Source: Meandrina meandrites
Lineage: Eukaryota; Cnidaria; Anthozoa; Scleractinia; Meandrinidae
Assembly (NCBI GenBank): GCA_963693305.1
Contig: OY855908.1
Coordinates: forward strand, 24,025,493-24,089,492
Length of the DNA stretch: 64,000 bases
Reading direction: 5' to 3'
Shown: positions 1 to 30,618 of the stretch, piece after piece
How the letters are laid out: each line of letters begins with the position of its first letter
Numbering within the stretch: the first letter of the stretch is position 1
Notes under the pieces: generated by a model
Told to the model about the DNA's origin: nothing
Seen by the model: only the letters and a program-made list of their open reading frames with translations
Database searches by the model: none
Program-made: the position numbers and the translations under genes

Positions 1-48
1 TCCAAGCCGTTTATTAAAATACATTTTATCACTGTGTTGTCATTTCAG

Positions 49-1057
49 ATGGATTCATACTATTTGTGACAATATCACTGATGAGATCTACAGGAAACTT
101 GAGGAAGATAGCAGCATTATTTACGTGTGCAAAATTTGTAGAGAGGAAGTTGAGACCATCAAGAAAGAATGTAGACAAGAGGTAATTAGTGAATCTTTAC
201 CATGCCTATGTTGATTATTTGTTTGTTTGATTGATTGATTAAATGCATGAATGAGAAAGAAACTAAGCACGCTGGAACTGTTGCGGTTGGTAGAGTTAAT
301 TATTTATTAGTGGTTAAATTAAAAACTGACCGATCCTCTGTTCACCTTCATCAGACTGAAATAAAGTTTGTTAAATACTGATTGTGCTTACCATGCGCCG
401 ACACTTTTGAAACATGAGCCAAATGATTAGTTGAAATCTGAGGCAAAGGGGTGCAAGCCTGTGAAAAGTGGGGACAGGGGGAGGGGGGGGGGGGGGCTGA
501 ATCTCCCACTTCCTGTACTTTCACTCCTGGTTCCCGCCCCTTTCTGCAGTGCCCCCTTCCTCTTTGTCCCATTTCTACTACAAAATATAACAAAATGTGG
601 AATTTTTCAATTCCCCCTGTTCCCACCCTCCCTTCCTGGCCTCCTGTATCTCTCCCCCTTCCCCCCCCCCCCCCCCCTGAAAAGGCCTTTTCTTTTTCAT
701 TGAAACTTCTGTTGAGTGCCATCATTCTAAGGATTGTGGAATTTTTTAGAATGAATGCTGTTGGCCTCAGCGTGTTATTTTATTGAAGTAGTAACTGATT
801 AAGTTTTTTTTTTCCAGATTAAAACAGATCCTGCTGAATTGGAAGAGATATCTCCAGTCACGGCTATGGTTTTAAATCAAGAGATGTACAAGGGGCAGAA
901 TGTGGCAAGACACAGCTCTGTTGTCACCACTAGCATGGCTGCCACGCCCTTGTCGATGTCATGGATGACATCAGAGCCAGTCCAGTGGTCTCGATTACGG
1001 ATGACATATTCCTTTGAATATTTCATTATGAAACAGTATGGTAAAGTGTTACTCTAG
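49..1057 (+). CDS. 3' end of an unidentified gene with a PHD-like zinc-binding tail
   Basis: Two exons can be joined: 49-181 (acceptor TTTCAG before it, donor GTAATT after it) and 818-1057 (polypyrimidine acceptor TTTTTCCAG, stop TAG). The first reads in one open frame with a W-I-H-x2-C start and a later C-x2-C (Y-V-C-K-I-C-R). That spacing resembles the second half of a PHD-type zinc finger, as found in chromatin readers and in some cnidarian transposon-linked proteins. The second exon continues in phase for about 79 residues, starting I-K-T-D-P-A-E-L, with no domain I recognise. The gene starts outside the window, so the first zinc ligands are not visible. AATAAA at 1477-1482 is a possible polyadenylation signal. 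The splice structure is plausible; the family call is weak. Confidence 0.45.
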
Positions 1058-2416
1058 GGCCAATGGGTTGAAAGTATTCAAAACAACTGCATTAGTTAAA
1101 AGTTAAAAAATAGGTTCTCCAAGTATTTTTTGAAAAACAATTTTTGAATTGCTGTATTAGAACATACTGCATACCTGTCAAACCTTTTGCTTTTTCTGCA
1201 GACTCTTTTGAATACTTTATATCATTGTGATTATGTGACCCTGTTGTGCCAGTAGCCATGTTTTGGTGTGTCGTGTAGTGATTTGTTTGGGTAACGTGTG
1301 GATTATACGGCAAACAGAACGTGTAAAAGAGATATTTGGGTAAATTATGTTTTTACCTTTGATGCTCTTTTTGTTGATGCAGTAAATTCAATCTTGTAAA
1401 TTGTATATTATATTAAATTATCCATCTGTTAATATTTAAATATTACAAACATACATACAGTGAATGTTCTCAGAGCAATAAATACACTGTCATAATAAAA
1501 GATGCCACAATGGCAAGAAAATCTAATGCTCTCTCATCAAACACAAAGATAACAAATCTATAATTTAAATATGTATTATTTTCCAGTTACAAATTAAGAG
1601 AATGTCCTTAAATTACTTCAGAAAAATGCTATTTATTACCATAATGAACAATGCCAAGTCTGTCAAACACTTGACTAAGAATTTTATATTCTTTTTGAGT
1701 TTTCTTGTTGAAAAAAAAAAACAGCCTATGATCCTGGTGATTTTTCTTTGTTTAATCAAAGTCAGTGAGCTTTGGTGTACCCGTTTGTTGTGAGGTTGGT
1801 AGTATAATGGTTTGTCTTAATTAACTCACAACTTTTTCACAGCAAGTTTCTTATGTGGTTAAATAGCAAAGATATTTTGTTATTCTTTTGGTGAGTTTAA
1901 CTAATTTTGATCACAACAGATTTTCTTTGAACATCGACTTGTCCATTGTAAATCTGCAAGGTTGCAAAAATTATAAGGTAATGTAATATATATACATATA
2001 GACATATATGCCGGTACATATATTCAGTGAATTTTTATAGCCATTGTTATCAAACATTTTGATTTGTTAATTTATAGGTAAGCTTTAATTTTTTTGGAAC
2101 CATAATCTTGCAAGACAAGTAGCATAAAGATACTGCCTTCTAACATGACACAACTTTTAGTAAGTTTGTTTCTCTGTAAATTACGTATGCCATGGTTTAA
2201 ATTTTCAAGTTTTTGGTTTGAAATTTTTCAAACCACTTGGATCTTTACATTATGATAATGAATATTAGACAAAGAAAATCAAAATCAAACTGGCCAGAAA
2301 AATTTCAAACCAAGAACACTTAAACAATGACATGTATGTTTGTAAGCATCAAATTTCTCACGAGTGCCGAGATAACAAACTGTTCAGATATAATTAAATT
2401 ATGACACTGTGGAACC

Positions 2417-2507
2417 TAGGCTCGATTACCAGCCGCTGTTCGGAAAATGAGCCCATGCTTCTCCCTTGGGAGGAACAAAGACTGGACTCAAGAAAGCAGC
2501 GGTAATC
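2417..2507. repeat. Short inverted-repeat (MITE-like) sequence
   Basis: GGCTCGATTACCAGCCGCTG at the left is matched in reverse by CAGCGGTAATCAAGCCT at the right, separated by about 50 bases. The total of about 90 bp could form a hairpin. No target-site duplication was established. Confidence 0.5.
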
Positions 2508-5500
2508 AAGCCTATGTGGAACCTCATCTTTTGAATCAGAAATACTATTAACTTTCTAGGGCTGGAACCCAATTATAATGTGTGAAGAAAAATTTCAAAC
2601 TTTTAGTTTTTGGCTACTGTGGTTTGATCTCGACAATTTATTGCACCTTTCAATAACATACAGACTGCTCAATTTTTTGCTAACATCAATCATCTTAGAA
2701 ACAGAACTCTCAGGAAAAAATAGGTCATGTCTGTCAGCTGTGATTGATAGATTTGATCCAGTTTATTTGCTTGTTTTTCATAGCTAGTTGGCTGTTGCTA
2801 TAGTTACGATTGACGGCAACAAAAAAGCAATAGTCTTGTTTTGAATTTCAGAGTTAACGTGTTATTGAAAGGAGTAGTAAAAATTTAGATTCTCAATTAT
2901 TTTTAATGCAGCCTGATAATTTACAGTAACATGAAAATATTGAATGTTAAATACCTGGCATTTATATTCTACAATGGATAAGACATCCTCCTCTCATCCA
3001 TACATTTATTGAATCAATCAAATATTACTATTTACACTGGACTGTTAATAAGAACTCAAAAGTTTAATTTTACAGAAACTTACCCAATGAGAAAGAAAAA
3101 CCTATTTTTAATGCTATCTATTTAATACGTTGATCTATTAAAATCTTATTTTATACTGAAATATCTGGTCACATGATTTTATGTGCCAACCAAAAGCAGG
3201 CCTATAATGGAACATTCTTCTTTGAACCCTGGTTGAATCGTTTTAGTTTCAAGCTTGAGAATTAACTTTCCACGCCTGATTATTATTCATTACGTTTGAC
3301 AATGAAAGGAGAGTTTGAAAGTAAATGGTTTATATTTGTTTAAATTTGCATCAAGTGGCTTCTGAAATGTAAGAACCATTTACTAATGATTTCAGACCAT
3401 AACAATTTAAAACGTATCTTGTTTTGATCTAGTTATTTCCGAGGTTAACTTCAGTTTATTCAGGGGTATCTTGTAGTGACTTGTATGATCTCCATATATC
3501 GCAAACAAAACAGGACTGCCTGATAATGTGTATCTGGATATAATTATATATACATAATAGATGACAAGGAGTGTATTTATATCTGAAATGTGCAAATATA
3601 TATCAAAGCTGATCACCTGAACAGAAAATAATTATTTTTAATATGAAAATTATTGCATGATCTTTATACTTATTTTAAAACACTTGAATTGCATTTGCTG
3701 AAACAAACCTGTATATTAAATATAATATTTATTAAAAATACTTATTGACTCCAAAGCTATGCATTACTAACAGTACTGTACCATTAGCAGTAGATTTAAA
3801 TCAAATCTGCTGTCGGGGACAAAATCACTGCTTTGGACTCTCTAGTCATTCAGTTGCTCTGTTTCCTGATCAAAAAGATTCCACTGCCCCCATGGGGAGT
3901 GGGGTCGATTGTATGTAAATACCTACAAGTTCGTATCTACTTGGGAAGGGAAGGCTGTTGCTATAGTAACGGGGAGCCTTTTCTTTACAATCAACGGTTG
4001 ATATTTTATATAGTAATGTATGAAATAAAAATTTGAGTGAAATAAACAGCTGTAGACTCAATATATACTCAAGCCCTTTGGCAATTTATTGTATTGGAAC
4101 ATTTGTGTAGTTTACAACAAGTAAGCCTTACGTTATATATAATCATTAGCCATAACAAGATAATTTGTTGCATTCCATATAACCATTTTAGTTATGAAAA
4201 CTTAAGCATCCCACAGTGGTAAATATAATAATTATTATTGTGACTTTTGTTTAGTAGATTGCCAGATACATAATGCTTCATTTTAGTAAAATAAACTAAA
4301 GGTAGCTAAAATATATTGTAATGGTTGATTTTTAACATTTTGTGATAAATTCTTGTGATTTGCTGGGAAAGGGCATTAAACTATTTATTCTTAAAATAAT
4401 TATCAACACATAAATCAGCTGTGCTAAAATAATGATAAAATTAACTTATAAACTGATAATTGTTTGATACAATCAGTCAAAAGTCCACATTAGCTTTTTT
4501 TCTGGACAAGCTGTCAGTACTTGAAAGCAAAATTGATATTTTTCCCACCTTAGGTAACCATCTAATTTCAATAAATTGTTGTTTGAATCAAAACAGCTTT
4601 TAATTGACTTTGTTTCGGGAGGAAATATTTAAAACCAATTAAGCGAGAAGTACATGTACTCCACACAGTTACTTAACAGCCTTGCTCAAGGTAAATCTTG
4701 ACTATTGAGTGTAAACCATTCTGCTGACAAAGTTTGTTATACCTGTTAAAATCATAATGATTGACATGGAGAAAAGCAATTTAGCATTTCAGGGTACAAA
4801 CTTTGAAATCAGAACCCCCTGAAGTGCTTTTGCTTTTTTATGTAATATATTTTGATCAAGCTACAATAGCTAAGCATTGGAATATAAAAATAATTAAATT
4901 TTGCTTTGGGCTTTTAAAATGCAGTGAATATTATAAAGTGATTATTATTGTACAATGATCAGTAAATTATTTGAAGTTTTATAACAATGAATAAATGACA
5001 GAGCTGTGCTTAAACCGCATGTTGTGTTTCTTTATTCCTAAAACCCCCAAGATTCAAGCTTGAAGTGAACTCAAAATAATGTCTCTTTTCTAGATGAAAA
5101 ACTAGATTAATGTTTCCCTTGATTAACGGTTGCTATTTACCAAAGTATTAACTGCGGGTGACTTGTAAATGACTAAAAATTGACTTAAAAATAACTGAAA
5201 GTGGGAAATTCCTGGGGTCAGCCAATCTTGTCAGTACACCAAGAATGCAGACTCGGGACAGCTTCAATTTGAAAGTCAATAATTAACAAACTTGTGCTCA
5301 AATCTGATTGGCTGCCAAAAAAATGAGTACTTTGTGTGTGCTCTTCTATCAGACCAGGCCAGAGTCTGCATTTTTGGTGCTGGCCATAAACAAAAAGTGG
5401 GCTCTGGGGATACGGCTGGACGATGGCCCCCTGTTGGCCAGATATATTTACCTCAATTAACAGTACCGTTAATCACTTTGCTTCACCCACATACCAGTAT

Positions 5501-5633
5501 GTTGGGCAATGGGGGTCAGAGTTCCACTGATGGCCTGGCATCCCATTAAGGGCAAGCTGCTGCAGCTGCTGAAGATTCATATCACATGCCACCCATTTAA
5601 GAAATAAAACTCAGTCTCATTCCAATATAGCCT

Positions 5634-5858
5634 CCCTTTGGAAGCCAAAGAAGCCCACACTGCTGACGATTGTCCCAGTGTCCATAGCATGAAGTTTCTT
5701 GAAATTCTCTTACTCCCCGTCCCCCTGGATGGGATTCTAGTCCATCATGAGGTACCCCCGCCCACTCACCCACTCAGCATTTACCAGGACGCTCTTAGAG
5801 AACAGTTTGTGGGGGTGTAGAGAGACACTCCAAGAATATAGTGTTGTGCAAGAACACA
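5634..5858 (-). repeat. Degraded tRNA-derived SINE-like copy (minus)
   Basis: The stretch with GGATGGGATTCTAGTCCATC, followed by a CATTTA..-type block and a GCAAGAACACAA-type block, matches the order of blocks in the better copies at 36018-36212, 47655-47902 and 61525-61762. It is diverged and lies head to head with the plus-strand copy that follows. Confidence 0.5.
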
Positions 5859-5863
5859 ATGTT

Positions 5864-6110
5864 GGAGGTGCGGTGGCCTAATGGTTAGTGCGCTGGGCTT
5901 CGGATCGAACGGTCCGCATTCAAGCTCTGTCCAGGGCACTGTGTTGTGTTCTCGGCAAGACACTTTACTCTCATTGTGCCTCTCTCCACCCAGGTGTACT
6001 TACTGCTGGGGGTAACCCTGCAATGGACTATCCAGGGGGGAGAAGAAATACTCCTACTGAAACTGGGATAAGCTTTGGCCTGATGGGCCACTAGGCTCAT
6101 GGAGATTTTA
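5864..6110 (+). repeat. tRNA-derived SINE-like copy (plus)
   Basis: The head GGTGCGGTGGCCTAATGG followed by TTAGTGC resembles a Pol III A box, and GATCGAACGGTCCGC with following ATTCAAGCTC resembles a B box, as in a tRNA-derived promoter. The body contains GACACTTTACTCTC, ACCCAGGTGTAC and GGACTATCCAGGGGGGAG blocks shared in reverse orientation with the other copies in this window. It is a repeat rather than a functional tRNA, because no full cloverleaf is evident. Confidence 0.7.
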
Positions 6111-6485
6111 CCTCCATACCAAGAACATAACGCAATGACCATCGCCAATATTGACACTAGGATGACTAAATCTGGAGTCCAGTGCTACCCACTGCACTAT
6201 GCTACTGTTCACCCTCCTTTTTGGATAGGAGGGGGCGGGGAGGGTATTCACAAAATAGATGTCTATATAGGACACACCCAATCCCAAATTTGATACCCAA
6301 TAAGAACCAACATAGAAGCTGGAAAGCTTCATGGGCTTAATTATCTCAGTCTGCATGAATTCAGTCCAATAATTCTGTAATCCTGGTGACATAATGTGGC
6401 TCCCTGCGTGGTACTCAAAGCTTGTCATTGCAAAATAATGTGGTATATTCAAGGCTTATCTGGTTATGTCTGGATTCTCTTCATT

Positions 6486-25064
<18,579 letters not shown>

Positions 25065-25406
25065 TTCTGATTTCACAACCTGAAAATGGATGGAAACTGG
25101 TAACTAAGGTAAATGAACAACTGACAGACTTAGCGGGAGAGGGGTCGGGATAGGATGAGACAAATTTGTACATTTTTATTTGCTTTGTTTTAACTTTTTC
25201 TTCAACAAAATAATAATGTAATTATTTATCATACAGGGTATTGGAATGTTTGTCTAAAACAACGTGCAGTTTACAGAATAAGAGCACGAAATTTATAGGG
25301 TCCAGAACTGATGGGTCTGTTTTTTCATCAACCCTCGAAGGTACCTCGGGACCCAGTCCTCTTGATCGCCGCATGTTGCAGAACGTCCCGTCCATGTTTT
25401 GAGAAG
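25065..25406. promoter_or_regulatory. Divergent promoter region of PHYHD1 and SOD2
   Basis: Only 342 bp separate the two start codons, which point away from each other. Both promoters and 5' UTRs must lie here unless an upstream non-coding exon exists. No TATA box at a convincing position was seen. Confidence 0.6.
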
Positions 25407-28400
25407 ATGCTTGCTCGTGGTTGTAGAAGGTTTTGTTCGTTGAAGAAGCTATTTCCTGTCGTTAGTGCAGGAGCAACTAGAGCTAAACACACTCTTCCAG
25501 ATCTACCGTACGATTACAATGCTCTGGAGCCCACAATCAGCGCCGAAATCATGCAAATTCATCACCAAAAGCACCATGCTACTTACGTGAACAACTTGAA
25601 TATTGCTGAGGAGAAGTTTGCTGAGGCGCAAGCGAAAGGTGATCTGATGCCTTATTTTTATATGCAACCCGTAAATAAGCGGTTTTAACGCCGGAAGCCG
25701 CAAACTATAGTAAATGTTCGCGCTTCTCCTCATCGACCAAAAAGCAAACAGCTTACAACAATGTAAGCTTATATACCCGGATATTAGGGGTTAAAGAATT
25801 GTTGCTTGCCTTTCACTTTTTTATTACTATCTGCTGCACGACCACCTGAGAGGGCAACCTGTCCTTTTTGGGTCTGCAAGGCTTACTTTCTTTTGAACAA
25901 ACGGTGGGTTAGGTAGGAGGGTGGTGGGAGAATGGGTGGGGTGGGGGTAGGGGGTTGGACATGGGTGGGTCTGGGACCCTCCTCTGAATCACCTTCCTGT
26001 TGGTTGTATTTTGAGAACTTTGAAATTCTTTTGCTGTATAATTTGTTAATAATTCCTTGAATAAAATTAATCCCGATTTAATATAACCAATCAGCTTTGT
26101 AACAGCCAATATTCCCCAGACCTGATTGCCAAAAATCAGTTAACCAAGGTTGATTGGCCAAAAAAAAAAAATGTTAGGTGGCCCTGGTTGAGTTCGTTTC
26201 ACTATAAGATTTGGATTTCTCTGTAGATGTACTTAGCACTTCTATGCCACTTTTGAATGCTATATTTGAACAAACAAACGTAAAAAGCATTATCTTGGAA
26301 GGCATCCCAATTAGTAGGAAGCCCAGCTGGCTATTATTTATGAAGCCCAGTCAACTTAATGTTAAAAACGTAAAACTTTCAAGAAAAACTCCATTTAGTG
26401 GCAAGATAAAGGAATTGAACCCAGGTCCTTTAGATTTCAAGTCAACCTCCTGGCATTCTTGGCCACAGCTCCCTCTATAAAGAAATCATCATTGATAACT
26501 TGTTAAGCTGACCTGTGAAGTTGCTGATAATCCTTGATTAGCACTTGGTAAGCTTGAACAGCTGGACCAAGTATGGCCCAGATCCAGGAAAGGTATAATC
26601 AACGTTAACAAGTTTTTTGCATGGCAGGTGATACCAGCGCTATGATAGCCCTGCAGCCAGCCCTGAAATTCAATGGTGGTGGTGTTATCAACCATGGGAT
26701 CTTTTGGACAAATCTCTCTCCTAATGGTGGTGGTGAACCAACAGGTATTATAGATTGTATTTTGTCTGTTATTTTGTTTAACTGACTTTAGCCACAAAAT
26801 TGTCACTTAAATACATTGCCTTTAAAAGGGAAAATTCCTCATTTTTTGGCTTACAGTGCTACGTGCCATGCTACCTAGAGGGGAAGGGAGTACTCTGGAT
26901 TTATGGCAACGGGGAGGTGTGAGTGGGGTCATTAACATTATTAATACCCCCCAAATCCCTCAGACTTAAAGTGAAACCCCCAAAAAACCCTGAACAAAAA
27001 TTACTGCCCCCCCCCCCCCCCCCACCCAAAAAAAAAACCCCATGCTGGATTTTTGCACTGTTTAAACACCCAGGAAGAATTAATAGACAAACAAAGAACA
27101 ATATTACAAATGTACAAACGAAAAATGTACACATACTATATATCCATAACTGTTCCATAACATCATATTTTTTTTACTGTGAATCTTCTCATTTTTTAGA
27201 TACCCCTCCCCCCCCCCCCCCAAAAAAAAAAAAAATGAAGAAGCCCCTGGTAAAGTCGGTCAACCATAAAAGATACTAGCCAAAATTTTCTTGCCCCAAA
27301 ATCCCCTAAATCATAAATTTCAAACCCAACAAAATCCTTTGGACCTCCCGGTCACCATAAATCCGTATTCAAAGTATTGAAAGATTCATTCCTCCCAGTT
27401 TAGTGCTGCAACGAAGCCATACCATTGATTAACTTTTGAGAACTTTTTGATAACTTCTGTTATAATTCACCAATCAAAATTCAAGTAAGGAAGGGGGATT
27501 TGAATGTGGGACCTGACAACTCTGCCTCTCTGGGCAAATGAAAGCCCTCAGAAAGTCATAAAAAACGATGTCCAAAATTAATCAAAAAGAAACTCAAGTG
27601 GCAATGGCAAAACTGTAAAACTCCCAAGTTTTTCATGAGTGGTATTCTACTGAGCTATGCCTTGTTGACTGGGGTGCATCAAATCCTGATCTAATGCAGG
27701 TGCCCTGATGGAAGCTATCAAGCAAGACTTTGGTTCCTTTGAGAACTTTAAAGAGAGGTTCAACACAGTATCAATAGCTGTGCAGGGCTCAGGATGGGGC
27801 TGGCTGGTAAGTTGATAAAATATTTACAAATTCCTGATAACTACCAGCATGTAAACTCTCTAAATTCAGCTTACTTCTGGTCAATCTTGTTTATCCTCTA
27901 AAATGTGTTATTATTACACACCAATAGAAAAATTGGACACCTCTTATCCACTGTTGAGTTGGCTTTATCTCATATCCAACAAGCGTGAGTGGAATAATTA
28001 TTGTTATAAAAACACCCAAAGAATTGCAACAGCTTACACAGCTGTTCTCGCTGACGCCTACATCTACCACATTTGTGGTCCATGGTATACCATGGCCTTG
28101 TAAAACCAATCAGAACTCGGGAATTGCAACATGATACCATGGCTAGTTTTTTAATAATGGTGATTACCAGGGATGTGGAATTTGGTAGTTGTTTTAAATT
28201 TCAAGAGTTTCTAAAGTATTTGTTGAGAAAATATCCTCCAGGGGCATTCAAGAGCCCCTTTACTCCAAAACTATCATTTGTCTGAAAATATATTCCCCAT
28301 TCTCCTGTCACTTCCTGTTGTGATTATCCTGTCTATATTTAAATACTTTCTATCCCAAAGAACCCAGCTTGTCAAAAGTTTAACCCCCACCTCTGAAAAA

Positions 28401-28987
28401 GGAAAAAGAGACAATAATGACCTCCAAACCCTTCAGACTGACCAGAGAATAAGCTCAAACAGTCAGCCGCAACAGTAAATTATAATCTGCTTTTGCTTCT
28501 CAGGGGTATAACAAGGTCGACAAACGTCTGGTGATCACTACATGTGCCAATCAAGATCCTCTTCAGGCTACTACAGGTAACATTACAGTGAGATTTACAA
28601 TTTACATTAAAAATGAGAAGTCCATTCAGGTAGGCTGATCTTTGCTGTCAATTAATGTGACAAAGTTCGGTTTTGAACTACACTGGCGTGGATCCAAGAA
28701 AAGTGGTGACCGTTTTCCCATAACACAAGTTTCTGATATAGAGCAACTACCAATCCTCCAGTGTTCAAACCACTTATTCTAGAATGAAGCATCCTAGCCT
28801 GAAGTTCACTTTGTTTATAACTGTTGAACCTTCTCATTTAGGTCTGGTTCCACTTCTTGGAATTGATGTATGGGAGCATGCATATTATCTGCAGTACAAG
28901 AATGTGCGACCTGACTATGTTAAAGCCATTTATAATGTCATCAACTGGCCAAATGTGGCAGAGAGATATGACGCAGCTAAATTATAA
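25407..28987 (+). CDS. SOD2: Superoxide dismutase [Mn/Fe], mitochondrial
   Basis: Converts superoxide to hydrogen peroxide and oxygen in the mitochondrial matrix. Exons are 25407-25638, 26628-26744, 27700-27806, 28504-28576 and 28842-28987; all are GT-AG and in phase, giving 224 residues. The first 26 residues are rich in Arg and Lys without acidic residues (M-L-A-R-G-C-R-R-F), as in a matrix-targeting sequence. The mature part starts near [10 protein letters not shown]. Metal ligands are a His in [10 protein letters not shown], the His of V-I-N-H-G-I-F-W, and the Asp and His of [10 protein letters not shown]. The G-G-G-E-P and G-S-G-W-G-W-L signatures fit the Mn form. The ATG at 25407 was chosen because the targeting peptide starts there; an in-frame upstream ATG at 25311 would add a poorly fitting extension. 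Confidence 0.96.
25639..26627. other. SOD2 intron 1
   Basis: No further exon was seen. A G-rich stretch at about 25905-25965 with several GGGTGGG-type runs could form a G-quadruplex. Confidence 0.5.
26745..27699. other. SOD2 intron 2
   Basis: It contains two C-run/A-run tracts (27007-27039 and 27207-27235) within C/A-rich low-complexity sequence. No exon signal was found. Confidence 0.5.
27807..28503. other. SOD2 intron 3
   Basis: It has no recognisable repeat or coding signal. The short frames inside are not supported. Confidence 0.45.
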
Positions 28988-29036
28988 CATGTCACTTGGT
29001 GTGTTTGAGAAGAGTTTTAGCTTGGTGTTTCTTAAG

Positions 29037-29393
29037 GAGTGTATCAAATTTATGAGTTCGAGTTAGAAATTTCGAGTTCGAGTTAGACTTAGAATTTCGA
29101 TTTTGAGTTAAAATTTCGAGTTCTAGTTAAAAGGAAGGGCCTGAAAAGTTACTGATTTCGTGATGGAAGACGAAAGAAAGAAAAAAAAGAAAGAAAACGA
29201 AAACGAAAAGCCCACAACATGGCGTGACATTTTCGCAGTTGGTCACGCATAGTGTCGCCCTTATCAACAAATGAAAACTAACCGTAAGCAAACCAGAGTG
29301 GAACTAACCGCAAGCAACCCGATGTTAACTCGAACTCGAAATTCTAACTCGAACTCGAAATTTCTAACTCAAACTCATGAAATCGACAGACCC
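29037..29393. mobile_element. Fold-back insertion in the SOD2 3' UTR
   Basis: Arms built from GAGTTCGAGTTAGAAATTTC-like words are mirrored at the right (GAAATTTCTAACTC). TTTCTTAAG occurs directly before (29028-29036) and after (29394-29402) the element, a clean 9-bp target duplication. It begins 50 bases after the SOD2 stop codon and before the candidate polyadenylation signal, so it should be part of the transcript. Confidence 0.8.
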
Positions 29394-29496
29394 TTTCTTA
29401 AGTGTTACCTGTAACTTGTTGTAAACATGAAAACGATAGTTATATTTTGGTGATGAATAGTTTGTAGGGTGATGTTGTTTCACGGTTTAGCATACC

Positions 29497-29506
29497 AATA
29501 AATAAA
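29497..29506 (+). terminator. Candidate SOD2 polyadenylation signals
   Basis: Overlapping AATAAA hexamers lie about 510 bp after the stop codon. They are the first clear hexamer on the plus strand past the fold-back insertion. Confidence 0.5.
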
Positions 29507-30366
29507 ATCACCCTAAAACTCAGTGCTACCTATGATCAAATTTTCACCCCTTGCAAAATCAGGCATTTTGAAGAGTATTTAACGAAAGTTTCAAAATGCC
29601 GTTTTCCGTTTTCAAATATCTGTTTTCGTTCCGGAGATATTTAAGCTTAAAAAAATCGTGAAATATGCAAATTAGGGGACTGATGACGTCATCTACTCAA
29701 CCCAATTTTTTGTTAAGTGCAAAAATTAAGACATTTTTCTACAGAGACCAATGAAATTTGGCAGACAAATAGTTCCACACCTACAGTTGTAATGACACCA
29801 CCATATGAAAGTTCACAGTGAGATCGGTCATTTGACCAACTTTGATTCTTTTAGGATGAATAGAGACCAAGTTATGGATGTCGAAACATGGTTCAAAATC
29901 CATGGAAACGTCTCTTATTTTGAAATAGCAAAAGCAGTCGACATGATCTTCATGTGGTGGTGTCTGATTGTTGATTGGTTAAAATGTGAAACTTGCCCCA
30001 GTTCCCTGTGCAACTCCGAAATGGCCTGCTCAGACGGGTGCACTTGGTAGACCTATCATTGTAGGCCTTTAACTGATTGCCTTTGTTTTCAACGATTGAT
30101 AGTCAACCGCGCTACCTCTCGTGGGCTTTTTGCCTTCAAAACACTTGGGCTTGTAGTCTTACTCTTAATTGTGTTTTACTGTAACTGTTGATTGTGTTAA
30201 ATGTGTTTTACATGAGTATTTGTCTGTAGTTGGTGCATTGTAGAGACAGTGCAAGATACTGGATGAGAATGAAAATAAAATGTTCTTGTGTCTTTGTCAT
30301 TAGTATCAGTTCTGTCGGATGAACTTCACCACACTCCACTATATAAAGGGATACAAAGAATAGGTT
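29507..30366. other. Convergent intergenic region between SOD2 and HIBCH
   Basis: No gene was recognised. The plus-strand frame at 29805-30050 has no domain. The minus-strand HIBCH 3' UTR probably ends here. Confidence 0.45.
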
Positions 30367-30381
30367 TTTATTCAATTTATT
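30367..30381 (-). terminator. Candidate HIBCH polyadenylation signals
   Basis: Two TTTATT hexamers (AATAAA on the minus strand) occur about 240-250 bp beyond the HIBCH stop codon. Confidence 0.4.
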
Positions 30382-30618
30382 TTCTGACAAATTTTGCCCT
30401 GTCATACTCTAATGACACATCCCAGTCAAACACTGCACAGTTTTGATGTTTTATAGAATTCTTTTTACCAGTTTTTAAAGTTCTTGCTGTGAAATTTCTT
30501 TTCCCTTTGTCATTGATATTTTAGCCACAGGGTACCCAGCTTTGCAGGACAGACCATGCTGACCCATGCTGAACGTTTGAAGGCCCTATCACCATTGTTG
30601 ATTTGATGGAAAGTTGTG

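Larger units (their letters stand above)
1058..6485. other. Intergenic region between the 5' partial gene and PHYHD1
   Basis: No convincing coding exon was found on either strand; the open frames here are short and have no recognisable motif. It is AT-rich. It contains a small inverted-repeat element near 2417-2507 and SINE-like copies at 5634-6110, listed separately. It should also hold the 3' UTR of the minus-strand PHYHD1 gene just below 6486. Confidence 0.6.

Noticed and set aside
5864..5960. A tRNA gene
   Set aside because: It has A- and B-box-like sequence but no convincing cloverleaf or anticodon arm, and its body matches other dispersed copies, so it is a SINE.
25639..25688. SOD2 reading through the first donor (ending K-R-F)
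   Set aside because: The frame simply runs into intron 1; the GTGATC donor joins in phase to a conserved next exon.
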